From: Calidifontibacillus erzurumensis
GTDB taxonomy: Bacteria; Bacillota; Bacilli; Bacillales; Bacillaceae_J
DNA: 64,000 nucleotides
Reading direction: 5' to 3'
NCBI RefSeq assembly: GCF_013303125.1
Contig: NZ_JABTTE010000006.1
Span: forward strand, 1-64,000
Below, piece after piece: positions 41,124-50,240 of this stretch. Numbering within the stretch: position 1 is the stretch's first letter; each line of letters starts with the position of its first letter. Position numbers and translations under genes: made by a program. Under the pieces are notes generated by a model. That model saw only the letters and a list, made by a program, of their open reading frames with translations, made no database searches and was not told the origin of the DNA.

Positions 41124-42068
41124 TTATTTTTTAACTAATTCAAGGTCAACTGGAATGAACGGTTCAACTTGTTCACCTTTTACAACCGATACTGCAGTTG
41201 CCACACCTTTTTCACCGATTAAGGCAGGTTTTTGGGCAACGGTTGCAGCCATCCGTCCATCTTCAACAGCTTTCACAGCATCTTCAGTAGCATCAAATCC
41301 AACAACTAAAACATTTTCTACGCCAGCTGCTTTTAGAGCTTCTAATGCTCCTAAAGCCATTTCATCATTATGAGCGAAAACCGCTTGAATGTCTTTATTG
41401 CTTTGTAAAATATTTTCCATAACTGTTAAACCTTTAGCACGGTCAAAGTCAGCCGCTTGCTTTGCAACAACTTCAATTCCTTCAACGCCATCTACTGCGC
41501 TATGGAAGCCTTCTCCGCGCTCGCGGGCAGCTGAAGAACCTGGAATACCTTCAAGCTCTACAATTTTACCTTTATTTCCAAGCTTTTCTAAAATGAATTC
41601 ACCAGCCATTTTTCCACCGGCAACGTTGTCAGAAGCAATGTGAGACACAACTTCTCCGCCGTCTGCACTTCTATCAACCGTAATAACAGGAATGCCTGCA
41701 CTATTTGCAGATTCAATTGCTGCTACAATCGCTGCAGAATCAGTAGGATTGATGACTAACACATCTACACCTTGTTGAATTAAATCTTCAATATCACTAG
41801 TTTGCTTAGCAGGGTCGTTTTGGGCATCAACTGTTGTAATTTCAACACCTTGTTTTTCTGCTTCAGCTTCTGCACCTTCTTTAAGAGAAACGAAGAATGG
41901 ATTGTTTAAAGTAGAAATAGAAAATCCAATTTTAATTGATTCGTCTTGAGCAGGAGCTTCATTATTCCCTTCGGATTGTTGATTAGAACCTGGAGCTTGT
42001 GTTGAACAACCAACAGCAATCATTAAGCTTAACGCAGCCATCAAGAAAACTTTTAACCAATTTCTCAT
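41124..42068 (-). CDS. rbsB: Ribose ABC transporter substrate-binding lipoprotein
   Basis: A 314-residue lipoprotein (lipobox IAVGC near residue 20) of the Peripla_BP_4 type: KIGFSISTLNNPFFVSLKEG, QGVDVLVINPTDSAAIVAAI, VDRSADGGEVVSHIASDN and AVFAHNDEMALGALEALKAA. It captures ribose outside the membrane and delivers it to RbsC/RbsA. It is last in the rbsRKDACB operon. Confidence 0.95.
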   Translation of the reverse strand: MRNWLKVFLMAALSLMIAVGCSTQAPGSNQQSEGNNEAPAQDESIKIGFSISTLNNPFFVSLKEGAEAEAEKQGVEITTVDAQNDPAKQTSDIEDLIQQGVDVLVINPTDSAAIVAAIESANSAGIPVITVDRSADGGEVVSHIASDNVAGGKMAGEFILEKLGNKGKIVELEGIPGSSAARERGEGFHSAVDGVEGIEVVAKQAADFDRAKGLTVMENILQSNKDIQAVFAHNDEMALGALEALKAAGVENVLVVGFDATEDAVKAVEDGRMAATVAQKPALIGEKGVATAVSVVKGEQVEPFIPVDLELVKK

Positions 42069-42105
42069 ATAAAATTCCTCCCATCAATTTTATTAAAATT
42101 AAAGT

Positions 42106-43047
42106 TTAAGCAGATTTTTTTCGATCCAACAATACTGCTAAAAGGATGACACCTCCTTTAATTACCTGTTGGTAAAAGGATGAAACATTTAATAGGTTCA
42201 AACCATTATTTAAAACCCCAATAATGAGGGCACCTATTAACGTACCAAAAATCCAACCGCGACCACCTGATAGGCTTGTACCACCTAAAACAACAGCAGC
42301 AATGGCATCTAATTCATAAGCTGAACCAGCTGTCGGTTGAGCGGAATTTAACCTTGAAGTTAAAATAATTCCAGCAAGCGCAGATAAAAGACCTGTAATG
42401 GTGTAAACCCAAACCTTTACGCGATTTGCTTTGATCCCCGACAAAATGGCAGCCTCTTCATTACCGCCGATTGCATAAACTCTGCGGCCAAATGTTGTTT
42501 TCTTTAATAGAAAGTAGAGGATCGCATAACTTGCAATCATCCAAACGACAGGTACAGGGATGCCAAAGAAATAACCTCTTCCCATGAGCTCAAAAGAATA
42601 ACTATTTGAAAGACCTGTAATTGGTTTTCCATCTGTATAAACAAGAGTTAAACCTCGGAAAATCGTCATTGTTGCCAGTGTGGCAATAAACGGTGCAACT
42701 TTACCTTTCGTAATGATAAGTCCGTTGAAAGCACCCATTAAAGCACCTGCAAGTAAACCGATTAACATCGCTAAAATTGGATCCGTGCCTCCAGCAATAA
42801 AGCCAGCTGTCAACGCTGCTGATAAAGCTAGGATGGAACCAACTGACAAATCAATTCCGCCTGTTAAAATAACAAAGGTCATTCCAAAAGCAATAAGTGC
42901 GTTTATGGATACTTGCCGCAACACATTAAAAATATTATTTAAAGATAAAAAATTTGGACTAAGGAATGAGAGAATAATTGTTATTGCAAATAACCCGAGT
43001 AAAGGACCGAGCTTTTGTAAAATATCTGACATTCTTGAATTGTTCAT
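42106..43047 (-). CDS. rbsC: Ribose ABC transporter permease
   Basis: A 313-residue permease of the BPD_transp_2 class, with GLFAITIILSFLSPNFLSLN, TGGIDLSVGSILALSAA and AVVLGGTSLSGGRGWIFGTL. The ATG at 43047 is one base after the rbsA stop, and its GGAGGT site is inside rbsA's end. An upstream in-frame extension to 43152 overlaps rbsA and is rejected. Confidence 0.95.
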   Translation of the reverse strand: MNNSRMSDILQKLGPLLGLFAITIILSFLSPNFLSLNNIFNVLRQVSINALIAFGMTFVILTGGIDLSVGSILALSAALTAGFIAGGTDPILAMLIGLLAGALMGAFNGLIITKGKVAPFIATLATMTIFRGLTLVYTDGKPITGLSNSYSFELMGRGYFFGIPVPVVWMIASYAILYFLLKKTTFGRRVYAIGGNEEAAILSGIKANRVKVWVYTITGLLSALAGIILTSRLNSAQPTAGSAYELDAIAAVVLGGTSLSGGRGWIFGTLIGALIIGVLNNGLNLLNVSSFYQQVIKGGVILLAVLLDRKKSA

Positions 43048-43048
43048 T

Positions 43049-44545
43049 CTATTTACCTCCAGTAGCCGCTTGCATAATTTTCTCTTGAGTAGCTTCGCGG
43101 CGGTCGAAAATAGCAGTAATTTTTCCTTCATGAATGACCATAATACGATCACTCATCCCAAGGATTTCAGGCAATTCGGATGAAACCATAATAATGGCGA
43201 CCCCTTGTTCCGTTAATTCATTCATAATTTGATAAATTTCTTTTTTCGCTCCAACATCAACGCCGCGTGTTGGTTCATCCAAAATTAATATTTTCGGACG
43301 AATTCCAAGCCATTTTCCAATCACTATTTTTTGTTGATTACCACCGCTTAATGATTTCACCGCTTGCTCCTGGCTTGACGTTTTTACGCGGAATTTATTA
43401 ATCATGTCTTGAACAAACTCATGTTCCTTTTTCGCTGAAATAAGTCCATTTGTTGAAATTATTTTCAGGTTTGGAAGGGAGAGGTTTTCACGGACAGACA
43501 ATCCTAGTACTAACCCTTCATCTTTTCGGTCTTCGGTCACAAAGCCGATCCCCGCTTTTATGGCATCATAAGGATTGTGGATTTGAACTTCCTCTCCATC
43601 GATAAATACTTTTCCTTGTTGTTTCGGTCTATAACCAAACAGGGCTTCCATAATCTCCGTCCGGCCAGCACCCATAAGGCCGGCCACACCAAGAATTTCT
43701 CCTTTGCGGAGGGAAAAACTAATATTTTCAAATACTCCTTTACTTGTTAATCCTTCAACTTTCAGCCTTTCATCACTAGGATTAACACTTCTGTCCGGAT
43801 AACGTTCCCCAAGCTCCCTTCCTACCATCATCTGAACGACTTCATCAAAATTTGTTTCTTTAATTTTTTTCGTTCCAATAAATTGACCATCACGAAGGAT
43901 CGAAATGCGGTCACAAATTTCAAAAATTTCTTCCATACGGTGGGAAATATAGACTATACCAACACCTTGGCTTTTTAAACTATTGATCACTTTAAAAAGA
44001 GTCTCGATTTCCCGATCAGTTAAAGCCGCCGTTGGCTCATCCATGATAAGAACTTCCGTATTCGCTGCCACAGCTCTTGCGATTTCAATCATTTGTTGCT
44101 GCCCTACAGATAGTTTTCCTGCTTCTGCATCAGGGTCTATCGAAATACCGAGCCGATTCATATATTCTGTCGTTTTTTCTTTCATTTCTTTCGTCTTTAA
44201 GACTCCAAATCCGTTTGTTAATTCTTTTCCTAAAAACATGTTTTCGCTTACTGTTAGCTGAGGGATGATGTTCAACTCTTGATGGATGACGGCAATCCCT
44301 GCTTTTTCTGCTTCTTTCGGATTTGAAAAATGAACTTCTTTCCCTTTTACATGAACCGTTCCTGCATCTCGTTCATAAATCCCTGTTAAAATTTTTATAA
44401 GGGTTGACTTTCCTGCCCCATTTTCTCCCATTAAAGCATGGATTTCTCCCGGCAATACTTCAAAATCAACATTTTCCAAAACTCTATTTCCTGAAAACGC
44501 TTTGCTAATATTTCTCATTTCAACAAGGGGTTGGACTGCATTCAT
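43049..44545 (-). CDS. rbsA: Ribose ABC transporter ATP-binding protein (two ATPase domains)
   Basis: A 498-residue fused ATPase. N-terminal domain: [29 protein letters not shown]-terminal domain: degenerate Walker A region [29 protein letters not shown]. This two-domain form is normal for RbsA. It starts at a TAATG overlap with rbsD, which implies translational coupling. Confidence 0.95.
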   Translation of the reverse strand: MNAVQPLVEMRNISKAFSGNRVLENVDFEVLPGEIHALMGENGAGKSTLIKILTGIYERDAGTVHVKGKEVHFSNPKEAEKAGIAVIHQELNIIPQLTVSENMFLGKELTNGFGVLKTKEMKEKTTEYMNRLGISIDPDAEAGKLSVGQQQMIEIARAVAANTEVLIMDEPTAALTDREIETLFKVINSLKSQGVGIVYISHRMEEIFEICDRISILRDGQFIGTKKIKETNFDEVVQMMVGRELGERYPDRSVNPSDERLKVEGLTSKGVFENISFSLRKGEILGVAGLMGAGRTEIMEALFGYRPKQQGKVFIDGEEVQIHNPYDAIKAGIGFVTEDRKDEGLVLGLSVRENLSLPNLKIISTNGLISAKKEHEFVQDMINKFRVKTSSQEQAVKSLSGGNQQKIVIGKWLGIRPKILILDEPTRGVDVGAKKEIYQIMNELTEQGVAIIMVSSELPEILGMSDRIMVIHEGKITAIFDRREATQEKIMQAATGGK

Positions 44546-44940
44546 TAAAAGATCACCCCGGCATGGAGAATAATATTTGCATAAGGAGTTATTTCACCTG
44601 TACGTATAACAGCCTTTGCATTTTTTGTTAATTGCTTAAACTGCTCGTGGTCAACATACGTTTTTTCAACATTTGGTAAAAGTTTCGTGATTTCATTATG
44701 AACGTTGGCATTGTACTTCTTTATTTCACTAGCCAATGTTATTTTTTCGATTTCCATATCATCAATGACCGCTGCCAAAGTTTCTATAAAGGTAGGATTT
44801 CCAAGAGTTAGTGAAATATCAATCCGTTTTACAACATCCGGAATTGGCAGTCCACAATCAGCGATCACAATCGTATCGGTATGCCCCAATTTTGCTAATA
44901 CACTGGCAATTGAACTATTTAAAATTCCTTTTTTCTTCAT
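44545..44940 (-). CDS. rbsD: D-ribose pyranase
   Basis: A 131-residue Rbs[21 protein letters not shown], the catalytic His region [16 protein letters not shown], and [15 protein letters not shown] at the end. It converts beta-pyranose to furanose ribose before phosphorylation. Position between rbsK and rbsA is standard. Confidence 0.95.
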   Translation of the reverse strand: MKKKGILNSSIASVLAKLGHTDTIVIADCGLPIPDVVKRIDISLTLGNPTFIETLAAVIDDMEIEKITLASEIKKYNANVHNEITKLLPNVEKTYVDHEQFKQLTKNAKAVIRTGEITPYANIILHAGVIF

Positions 44941-45002
44941 CGTTGAAGCACCCTTTCATGTTGTATCCAAAAAATTGTAGTAAGCTCGATTCATCAGTAT
45001 CA

Positions 45003-45902
45003 TTATTTTTTGTTAGAATTCAAAAATTTTTCTACTTCCGCTTTTGTTGGCATACCGGTTTGCGCCCCAAGTTTAGTTACGCTTAAAGCTCCAACAATAT
45101 TGGCAAAACGGCAAGCTTCCTCAAGAGTTTTCCCTTCTGTTAATGCGACTGCTAATGCACCATTAAACGAATCCCCTGCACCTGTTGTATCAACAACATC
45201 AACGCTTATACCATCGATTGTGCATTCTTGGCCGTTGTCAAAATACGATACTCCTTTAGAGCCTTTTGTAATAATGCATTTTTTCATTATGTCGTTCTTT
45301 TTGTTTTCATCAAGTCCATTTAGCAATTGAACGACTTCATGCTCATTCGGCGTAATATAATCAATCTTTTTTAACGCTTGTTCACATATTTTCATGAATG
45401 GAGCAGGATTTAAAATAACTGTTAAACCATGTTCTTTTCCGAGTTCAACCGCTTTTTCAACTGTTGCCATAGGAATTTCAAGTTGAAGCAACATCGTACT
45501 GCACTCTTTAATAACATCCTCTAACTTTTCTAATTTGTCCGGTGTCATCCGATAGTTAGCACCTGGCACGACAATGATCGAATTATCGTTTTCTGCAAGC
45601 GTGATGGATGCAATACCGGTCTTTTCATCTGTAACCGGTTCCACATTGTCGACATTAATACCTTGTTTTCTTAAATGATCGATCAGCTCTTGGCCAAATA
45701 AATCTTGGCCAACGCAGCCGATCATAGTAACACTGGCGCCAAGCCTTGCACAAGCAACGGCTTGATTTGCTCCTTTTCCACCGGGGATCGTTAAAAACGA
45801 CGTGCCAAGAACTGTTTCACCTGGTTTTGGAAAAATATCAGAACGGGTGACTAAATCCATATTTATGCTGCCGATTACAACAATTTTATTATTTTTTTTC
45901 AA
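45003..45902 (-). CDS. rbsK: Ribokinase
   Basis: A 299-residue PfkB-family kinase: SINMDLVTRSDIFPKPGETV, GGKGANQAVACARLGA, NEHEVVQLL, and the anion-hole/catalytic DTTGAGDSFNGALAVAL. The start is a TTG at 45902, 10 nt after GAGGAG; the ATG in between is out of frame, and a GTG at 45920 lies before the site. It phosphorylates ribose to ribose 5-phosphate. Confidence 0.94.
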   Translation of the reverse strand: MKKNNKIVVIGSINMDLVTRSDIFPKPGETVLGTSFLTIPGGKGANQAVACARLGASVTMIGCVGQDLFGQELIDHLRKQGINVDNVEPVTDEKTGIASITLAENDNSIIVVPGANYRMTPDKLEKLEDVIKECSTMLLQLEIPMATVEKAVELGKEHGLTVILNPAPFMKICEQALKKIDYITPNEHEVVQLLNGLDENKKNDIMKKCIITKGSKGVSYFDNGQECTIDGISVDVVDTTGAGDSFNGALAVALTEGKTLEEACRFANIVGALSVTKLGAQTGMPTKAEVEKFLNSNKK

Positions 45903-45924
45903 AATACATACACTCCTCACAACT

Positions 45925-46902
45925 TTATCTCGTTGATTTTCGCTCCACTAATCTTACAGGAAATGTATAAGTGCTTTTTGGCAATGGTTTTTCTTCAATA
46001 ATACCTAATAACATTTTTGCAGCTGTTGAACCGATTTCATAAATCGGCTGTGACATCGTCGTTAATTCAGGCGTTGTAATTTCAGAAAGAGCAATGCCGT
46101 CAAAACCGATGACAGATAATTGTTCTGGAATCTTTTTCCCTACTTCTTCTGCTGCTTTTAATACACCAATCGCCATAATGTCATTGCCGGCAAAAACGCC
46201 GTCAATATCCGGATAAATTGTTAATAATTCTATCATCGCCTGCTTTGTTTTCTGAATTTGAAAGTCGCCATTAACAATTAATTCAGGGTTAAATAACGAA
46301 AGATTTTGAAGTTCATCAATGTAACCGCGGCAACGTTCATCCGCAGTCAAAATTCCAATCGATCCGCGAACATGAGCAATTTTCTTGCACCCTTTATTTA
46401 GTAAGAAACGGGTTGCCATTTTTGCACCTTCGTAGTTATCAACTCCGACATACGGTGTTGAATCATCAATAGCCCGGTCAAGTGCGACGATTGGTACACC
46501 CAATCCTTCAATATGCTCTTGCTTAAGTGTGCTAGTTACAATGATGAATCCATCTATATATTTTTGCTTCAGAACTTCAATATATTCCTGTTCTTTGTCA
46601 ATTTGGTTGTCTGAATTGCACAATACGAGCGTATACCCAGCTTGCTTTGTCACATCCTCAACGGCTCTTGCCAACTGAGGAAAAAATGGGTTTGTAATAT
46701 CAGGCACAATTAAGCCGATCATTTTCGATTGTTTTTTAAACAAGCTTCTTGCAACAGCATTCGGTTTATAATTTAATTTTTCTATTGCATCCATCACTCT
46801 TTTTCTTGTATCTTCATTAACATACCCGCTATTATTGAGAACTCTGGAAACGGTTGCAACAGAAACTCCTGCTTCTTTAGCAACATCTCTTATTGTAGAC
46901 AA
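45925..46902 (-). CDS. rbsR: LacI-family ribose repressor
   Basis: A 325-residue repressor: N-terminal helix-turn-helix TIRDVAKEAGVSVATVSRVL with hinge NYKPNAVARSL, then a periplasmic-binding-protein-like effector domain (GLIVPDITNPFFPQLARAVE, GFDGIALSEITTPELTTMSQ). The TTG at 46902, 6 nt after AGGTG, is the start (alternative GTG at 46911). First gene of the operon, so likely autoregulated through the palindrome at 46936-46949. Confidence 0.94.
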   Translation of the reverse strand: MSTIRDVAKEAGVSVATVSRVLNNSGYVNEDTRKRVMDAIEKLNYKPNAVARSLFKKQSKMIGLIVPDITNPFFPQLARAVEDVTKQAGYTLVLCNSDNQIDKEQEYIEVLKQKYIDGFIIVTSTLKQEHIEGLGVPIVALDRAIDDSTPYVGVDNYEGAKMATRFLLNKGCKKIAHVRGSIGILTADERCRGYIDELQNLSLFNPELIVNGDFQIQKTKQAMIELLTIYPDIDGVFAGNDIMAIGVLKAAEEVGKKIPEQLSVIGFDGIALSEITTPELTTMSQPIYEIGSTAAKMLLGIIEEKPLPKSTYTFPVRLVERKSTR

Positions 46903-46935
46903 GTTTATCACCTGTATGTTTTCATGTAATTTTGA

Positions 46936-46985
46936 TGTAACCCGTTACACAATTTTAGTATAGGTCTTTTCATAATACTCGTCAA
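46936..46985 (-). promoter_or_regulatory. Ribose operon promoter and RbsR operator
   Basis: On the minus strand: TTGACG (46980-46985), 17-nt spacer, TATACT (46957-46962), then the perfect palindrome TGTAACGGGTTACA type (plus-strand TGTAACCCGTTACA, 46936-46949) just downstream, where a LacI-type repressor would block transcription. Confidence 0.85.
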
Positions 46986-47003
46986 TCTGTTTTGAAAAAT
47001 AAA

Positions 47004-47051
47004 AATCCATAAACCGATTGAAGACAAGCACGCTTTATCGATTTATGGATT
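47004..47051 (-). terminator. Terminator after the 35-residue protein gene
   Basis: AATCCATAAA (47004-47013) pairs with TTTATGGATT (47042-47051); on the minus strand it is followed by TTTTATTTTTC. Confidence 0.7.
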
Positions 47052-47204
47052 ATTATCATTAATAAAAACTCAAATAAGAAAGTGTGAATGAAAAAAGGGG
47101 AAAATGATCAAATCGTAGTCCTTGGTTTCTATTAGAGTACAATAATATTAGGGTGAATTTTCACTCCCAATTCTCATCGTTAACTCCCTCACGATGCTCA
47201 TCAT

Positions 47205-47312
47205 TTATGATGAATTTTTCCTTTTAGAACCGCAACCACAGCCGCTTTTTTTTATCTTTCTTGGAGGTGTTTTTTTCGCGATGGTAGATATTTTTGCATT
47301 AGTTTTTTTCAT
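47205..47312 (-). CDS. 35-residue basic Cys-rich protein
   Basis: MKKTNAKISTIAKKTPPRKI followed by KKSGCGCGSKRKNSS. Strongly basic, with a GCGCG pair that could bind metal or form disulfides. GGGAGG precedes the ATG at 47312; an upstream in-frame start has no site. I do not recognise it; small Cys/Lys-rich proteins of this kind occur in spores of Bacilli. It has its own terminator. Confidence 0.6.
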   Translation of the reverse strand: MKKTNAKISTIAKKTPPRKIKKSGCGCGSKRKNSS

Positions 47313-47463
47313 TTGACAACCTCCCTTGCGCAATACATTGAATAGTATAATATATTCAACGTAGAAACGATTGTCACGGCTCGGTGCCCACACTTTTTTC
47401 CTCTCTTCGTCTTTAATTGAACATCAACGGCAGGGTGTTTTTCACCTATTTACACACTTTCCT

Positions 47464-47820
47464 CTACTCGTCTATAATTCTTTGAACGACGGTTTCTATA
47501 ATGGAAGCACATCCTGCAATAGCTAAAATACATATAATCATTGTAAAAAAATGAGGAGCGAATAAATACCCAGTATATAGACCAGCTGCACTCCAAACAC
47601 CTGTACACCAGTGGCAGCTTAACAATTCACCAATAAAGCGCCTTAATCCTTTCCCTTTAATTTCTATATATGTTTCAACCGTACCATCTTCTAATTTTTC
47701 TTCAACTTCACGATGAAAAGGCCGGCGAATAAAATTCGTAATTTTATCATAAACGAGTAGCCTTGTAAGTCGAAATGAAGCCAAACTTAATAAAAGTAAC
47801 TCATGAACATTTTCTATCAT
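47464..47820 (-). CDS. yjcA: DUF1360 membrane protein, YjcA-like sporulation protein
   Basis: A 118-residue protein: a helix-like N-terminal SLASFRLTRLLVYDKITNFI, the family motif LLSCHWCTGVWSAAGLY, and a second hydrophobic segment near the end. In B. subtilis YjcA is a sporulation gene that closes the cotOZYXWV cluster. Its position on the coat-gene side here fits. Confidence 0.88.
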   Translation of the reverse strand: MIENVHELLLLSLASFRLTRLLVYDKITNFIRRPFHREVEEKLEDGTVETYIEIKGKGLRRFIGELLSCHWCTGVWSAAGLYTGYLFAPHFFTMIICILAIAGCASIIETVVQRIIDE

Positions 47821-47900
47821 AATAACCCCCTATGAAGAATCCATCAAAATATTGAAAAAACGACTATTCGAAAGAATAGCCGTTTTATTTGCCAAATTTG

Positions 47901-48314
47901 TTAGAAGAAAAATGGGAAATAAAACCCGCCTATTGAAAAAAATGGGAATCTGCGTCTTCTAAATCTGCGGAAGCGCCGAGGATAGTAGCCAAACCATGGA
48001 TAACCGCCATACCAAGGATTACCACCATACCAGCCTTGCCATCCACCGCCATAACGGTAGGACAAGTCTAGATCTTGATTTTCATCTTCTTCAACCGTTT
48101 CATCATAATAAACTCCCCGATCCATTCCGTCACCGTCAGGAACGAGCATATATACGTTTTCATCATCACTTCCGTCAATAATTCCTTCTAACATCTGTCC
48201 ATCAGTTGTTTGCATTTGCACAAGATGGTGCATATACCGTCTGCAAAAGTCTTTCCAATCATGCTGATGTTGTTGTTGTGGCATTCCGTAAGGCATTTGA
48301 TAATATTGATACAT
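47901..48314 (-). CDS. Lsm-like small protein with Gly/Tyr/Arg-rich tail, probable spore surface protein
   Basis: A 137-residue protein. A Gln-rich start is followed by an Sm-like beta segment (HHLVQMQTTDGQMLEGIIDG, then VYMLVPDGDG), then a Gly/Trp/Tyr-rich stretch and a run of Arg ending in FPFFSIGGFYFPFFF. The Sm-like part resembles units in the Lsm-repeat proteins at 51 and 53.5 kb. The sticky aromatic tail suits assembly into the spore coat. I do not recognise a named homologue; location within the coat cluster is the main evidence. Confidence 0.65.
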   Translation of the reverse strand: MYQYYQMPYGMPQQQHQHDWKDFCRRYMHHLVQMQTTDGQMLEGIIDGSDDENVYMLVPDGDGMDRGVYYDETVEEDENQDLDLSYRYGGGWQGWYGGNPWYGGYPWFGYYPRRFRRFRRRRFPFFSIGGFYFPFFF

Positions 48315-48360
48315 TTTTTATCCTCCTTAGGCAAATTTCAATCATATCGTATGCACATGC

Positions 48361-49059
48361 CTAAAAAGGTGTTCTTCCTAATTTGATTTTCTCAAATATT
48401 CTTCTCAAGACTAGCGCTTCTGCCCAAAGCGGCAAACTTGATTCAATTTGTTTCTTCCAATCCTCACTGGAAATTAAGCGTTCCTTATATAGCCAATCAA
48501 TCGCTGATTTTTTCCATTGGGGGGCATTTACATAAGATTGATCGCTTAACTCTTGAATTTTCCTAGACTGTACTTCATTTAAAAACCATTGTTTTGTAAT
48601 TCCTGTACCGGGACATGATTTTGGAGAATATTCACGATGGAAAACAATATCTTTTTCTGTTAAGTTAAACTTTTGAAGCAATACTCGAACAGCGGCAATG
48701 ATCGCATCCAATTGTTTTCCTTCCAACGTTTCTTCCCCTTGATCAAAATTTCCGATCATTTCAAACATAATTCCACCCTTATTATGACCGCTGATTCCTG
48801 CTGGATCTAATTCTAAGGAACGGCCATCCCAAATCAATCCATCCGGCGACACAGTAAAATGCTGGCCAATGTCCCGCCATCCCCTTGTATTCGTATGATA
48901 TTGCCACATGGAAGCAATTGTGGCTTCCCCTCTATAGTCCGTTTTCCTAGGTTTCCACGTATGATGGATTTGCAAATGGGTAATTTTTCTGCGAATAGAT
49001 AAAGTATTGATAAATGCTTGAAACTCAGCGATCGAATAACTTTTAAACCTTCTTGTCAT
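48361..49059 (-). CDS. N-acetylmuramoyl-L-alanine amidase (Amidase_2/PGRP fold)
   Basis: A 232-residue protein. The zinc ligands are visible: His32/33 in LQIHHTW, His141 in VFHREYSPKSCPGTG, and Cys149. Residues about 180-225 form a helical domain (WKKSAIDWLYKERLISSEDW) repeated as the separate gene next to it. No signal peptide is seen, so it may act in the mother cell or be a prophage-derived lysin. The start overlaps the 68-residue gene by 17 nt. Confidence 0.85.
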   Translation of the reverse strand: MTRRFKSYSIAEFQAFINTLSIRRKITHLQIHHTWKPRKTDYRGEATIASMWQYHTNTRGWRDIGQHFTVSPDGLIWDGRSLELDPAGISGHNKGGIMFEMIGNFDQGEETLEGKQLDAIIAAVRVLLQKFNLTEKDIVFHREYSPKSCPGTGITKQWFLNEVQSRKIQELSDQSYVNAPQWKKSAIDWLYKERLISSEDWKKQIESSLPLWAEALVLRRIFEKIKLGRTPF

Positions 49060-49249
49060 CCGCTTGTAGAGCCCCTTTCAATTTTAAAAATAAACGTTGG
49101 TAAACAGCGGCTTGGGCCCAAAAAGGCAACGGCTCTTCGATTTTCTTTTTCCAATCCTCGGATGACAATAATCCTTCTTCATAAAGCCAATCAACCGCTT
49201 TCTTTTTCCATTCCGGTGTATTTAATGGATAACCATTGTTCCCTTCCAT
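49043..49249 (-). CDS. Stand-alone copy of the amidase C-terminal helical domain
   Basis: A 68-residue protein whose WKKKAVDWLYEEGLLSSEDW matches the C-terminal WKKSAIDWLYKERLISSEDW block of the amidase. It overlaps the amidase start by 17 nt, so the two are translationally coupled. It probably arose by domain duplication, and may modulate or localise the amidase. The ATG at 49249 follows GGATG-like sequence; the start is moderately certain. Confidence 0.7.
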   Translation of the reverse strand: MEGNNGYPLNTPEWKKKAVDWLYEEGLLSSEDWKKKIEEPLPFWAQAAVYQRLFLKLKGALQADDKKV

Positions 49250-49442
49250 TTTTTTTCATCCTTTTCTTTTAAGATTATGAATGTTTCCATACTACAAATA
49301 TATGAAATTATGAAAAAAGGGGCCCTCATCTAATGAAAAACCACATTTCCTAATTAAATAGACAATTCCCCAAACAGCTTTTCCAAATACACATATTTTA
49401 ATTAGAGACATATATTCGTCTACTTTAGTAAGGGGGATTTAA

Positions 49443-50057
49443 ATGAGGATAAAAAAGCCTAGGAAAAAATTTAAAAAAATGTTCGAAGATGAATTCCACC
49501 ATGAATTCGAAGAAAAGTTTGAAGATGAAATAAAAGATGATCATGAGGAAGCTTTTCATCACCACGATAAGCACGAGGAAGATGAGGATTGCGTCTGTAG
49601 TATAGTCAAAAAAATTCATAAAGCACAATCGGCTGTCAAAGAATCAGACTGCAGAGTTAGCTGTGAGACATCGATTCAACAGCTTCTTTCACCAGCCCCA
49701 AAAGCCAATACCATCCCTTTCACATTAACATGTGATTGCGACTTATTTATCGCAAAAGCTCCAGTATATAGTCGTAAAGAAAATTTCAAATTGATTTCAA
49801 GTCCGTTTTTTAGAGTAAAAAAAGTAAACCACAACTGTTGTGCCGTTCTTGAATTATTGTTGCCAACAAAGGATGGGAAAACAGCTGAAGGTGTTTTCAA
49901 ACATGATGATCATCATTCGGATCATTCCGATTTCGATGGTTTTGTTGGAACTGGTGCTTGCATAACAGTCGACTTGCATTGTTTCTGTAATATAACTTGT
50001 TTTAAACCGACCATAGTTCATACAAGGCATCATTTTTTCAATGGGCATCACGATTGA
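49443..50057 (+). CDS. cotZ: Spore coat/exosporium protein of the CotY/CotZ family
   Basis: A 204-residue protein. A charged His/Glu/Asp-rich N-terminal half (residues 1-55) precedes the Cys-rich CotZ core: DCVCSIVKKIHKAQ, CRVSCETSIQQLL, TCDCDLFIAKAP, NHNCCAVLELL and ACITVDLHCFCNITC. CotZ/CotY-type proteins self-assemble into disulfide-linked layers of the outer spore coat. The start follows AAGGGGG. A sigma-K-like promoter (AC at 49391-49392, 16 nt, CATATATTC) lies 30-50 nt upstream. The His-rich insert is not typical of CotZ. Confidence 0.88.
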   Translation: MRIKKPRKKFKKMFEDEFHHEFEEKFEDEIKDDHEEAFHHHDKHEEDEDCVCSIVKKIHKAQSAVKESDCRVSCETSIQQLLSPAPKANTIPFTLTCDCDLFIAKAPVYSRKENFKLISSPFFRVKKVNHNCCAVLELLLPTKDGKTAEGVFKHDDHHSDHSDFDGFVGTGACITVDLHCFCNITCFKPTIVHTRHHFFNGHHD

Positions 50058-50240
50058 TCAAAAGTTTTAAAGGTGAGCTAATTTTGCTCACTTTTTCTTT
50101 ATCCTTAGATGGGTAAACGATTTACTAATTAATATTCCTAAAAAAATAGACGAAAACCCACACACTACATTTACCCATACATATTCTGTTAGAGACGATA
50201 GTCAAAAACAACAAAAAAATCAAAAGGAGAGGTTGAGGGT

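Noticed and set aside
42680-43183. 167-residue plus-strand ORF opposite rbsC/rbsA
   Set aside because: Shadow of strongly conserved transporter genes; composition and lack of a start signal are against it.
46936-46949. TGTAACCCGTTACA as a CcpA cre site
   Set aside because: The central CG at the required position is missing, while the perfect palindrome next to rbsR fits RbsR better.
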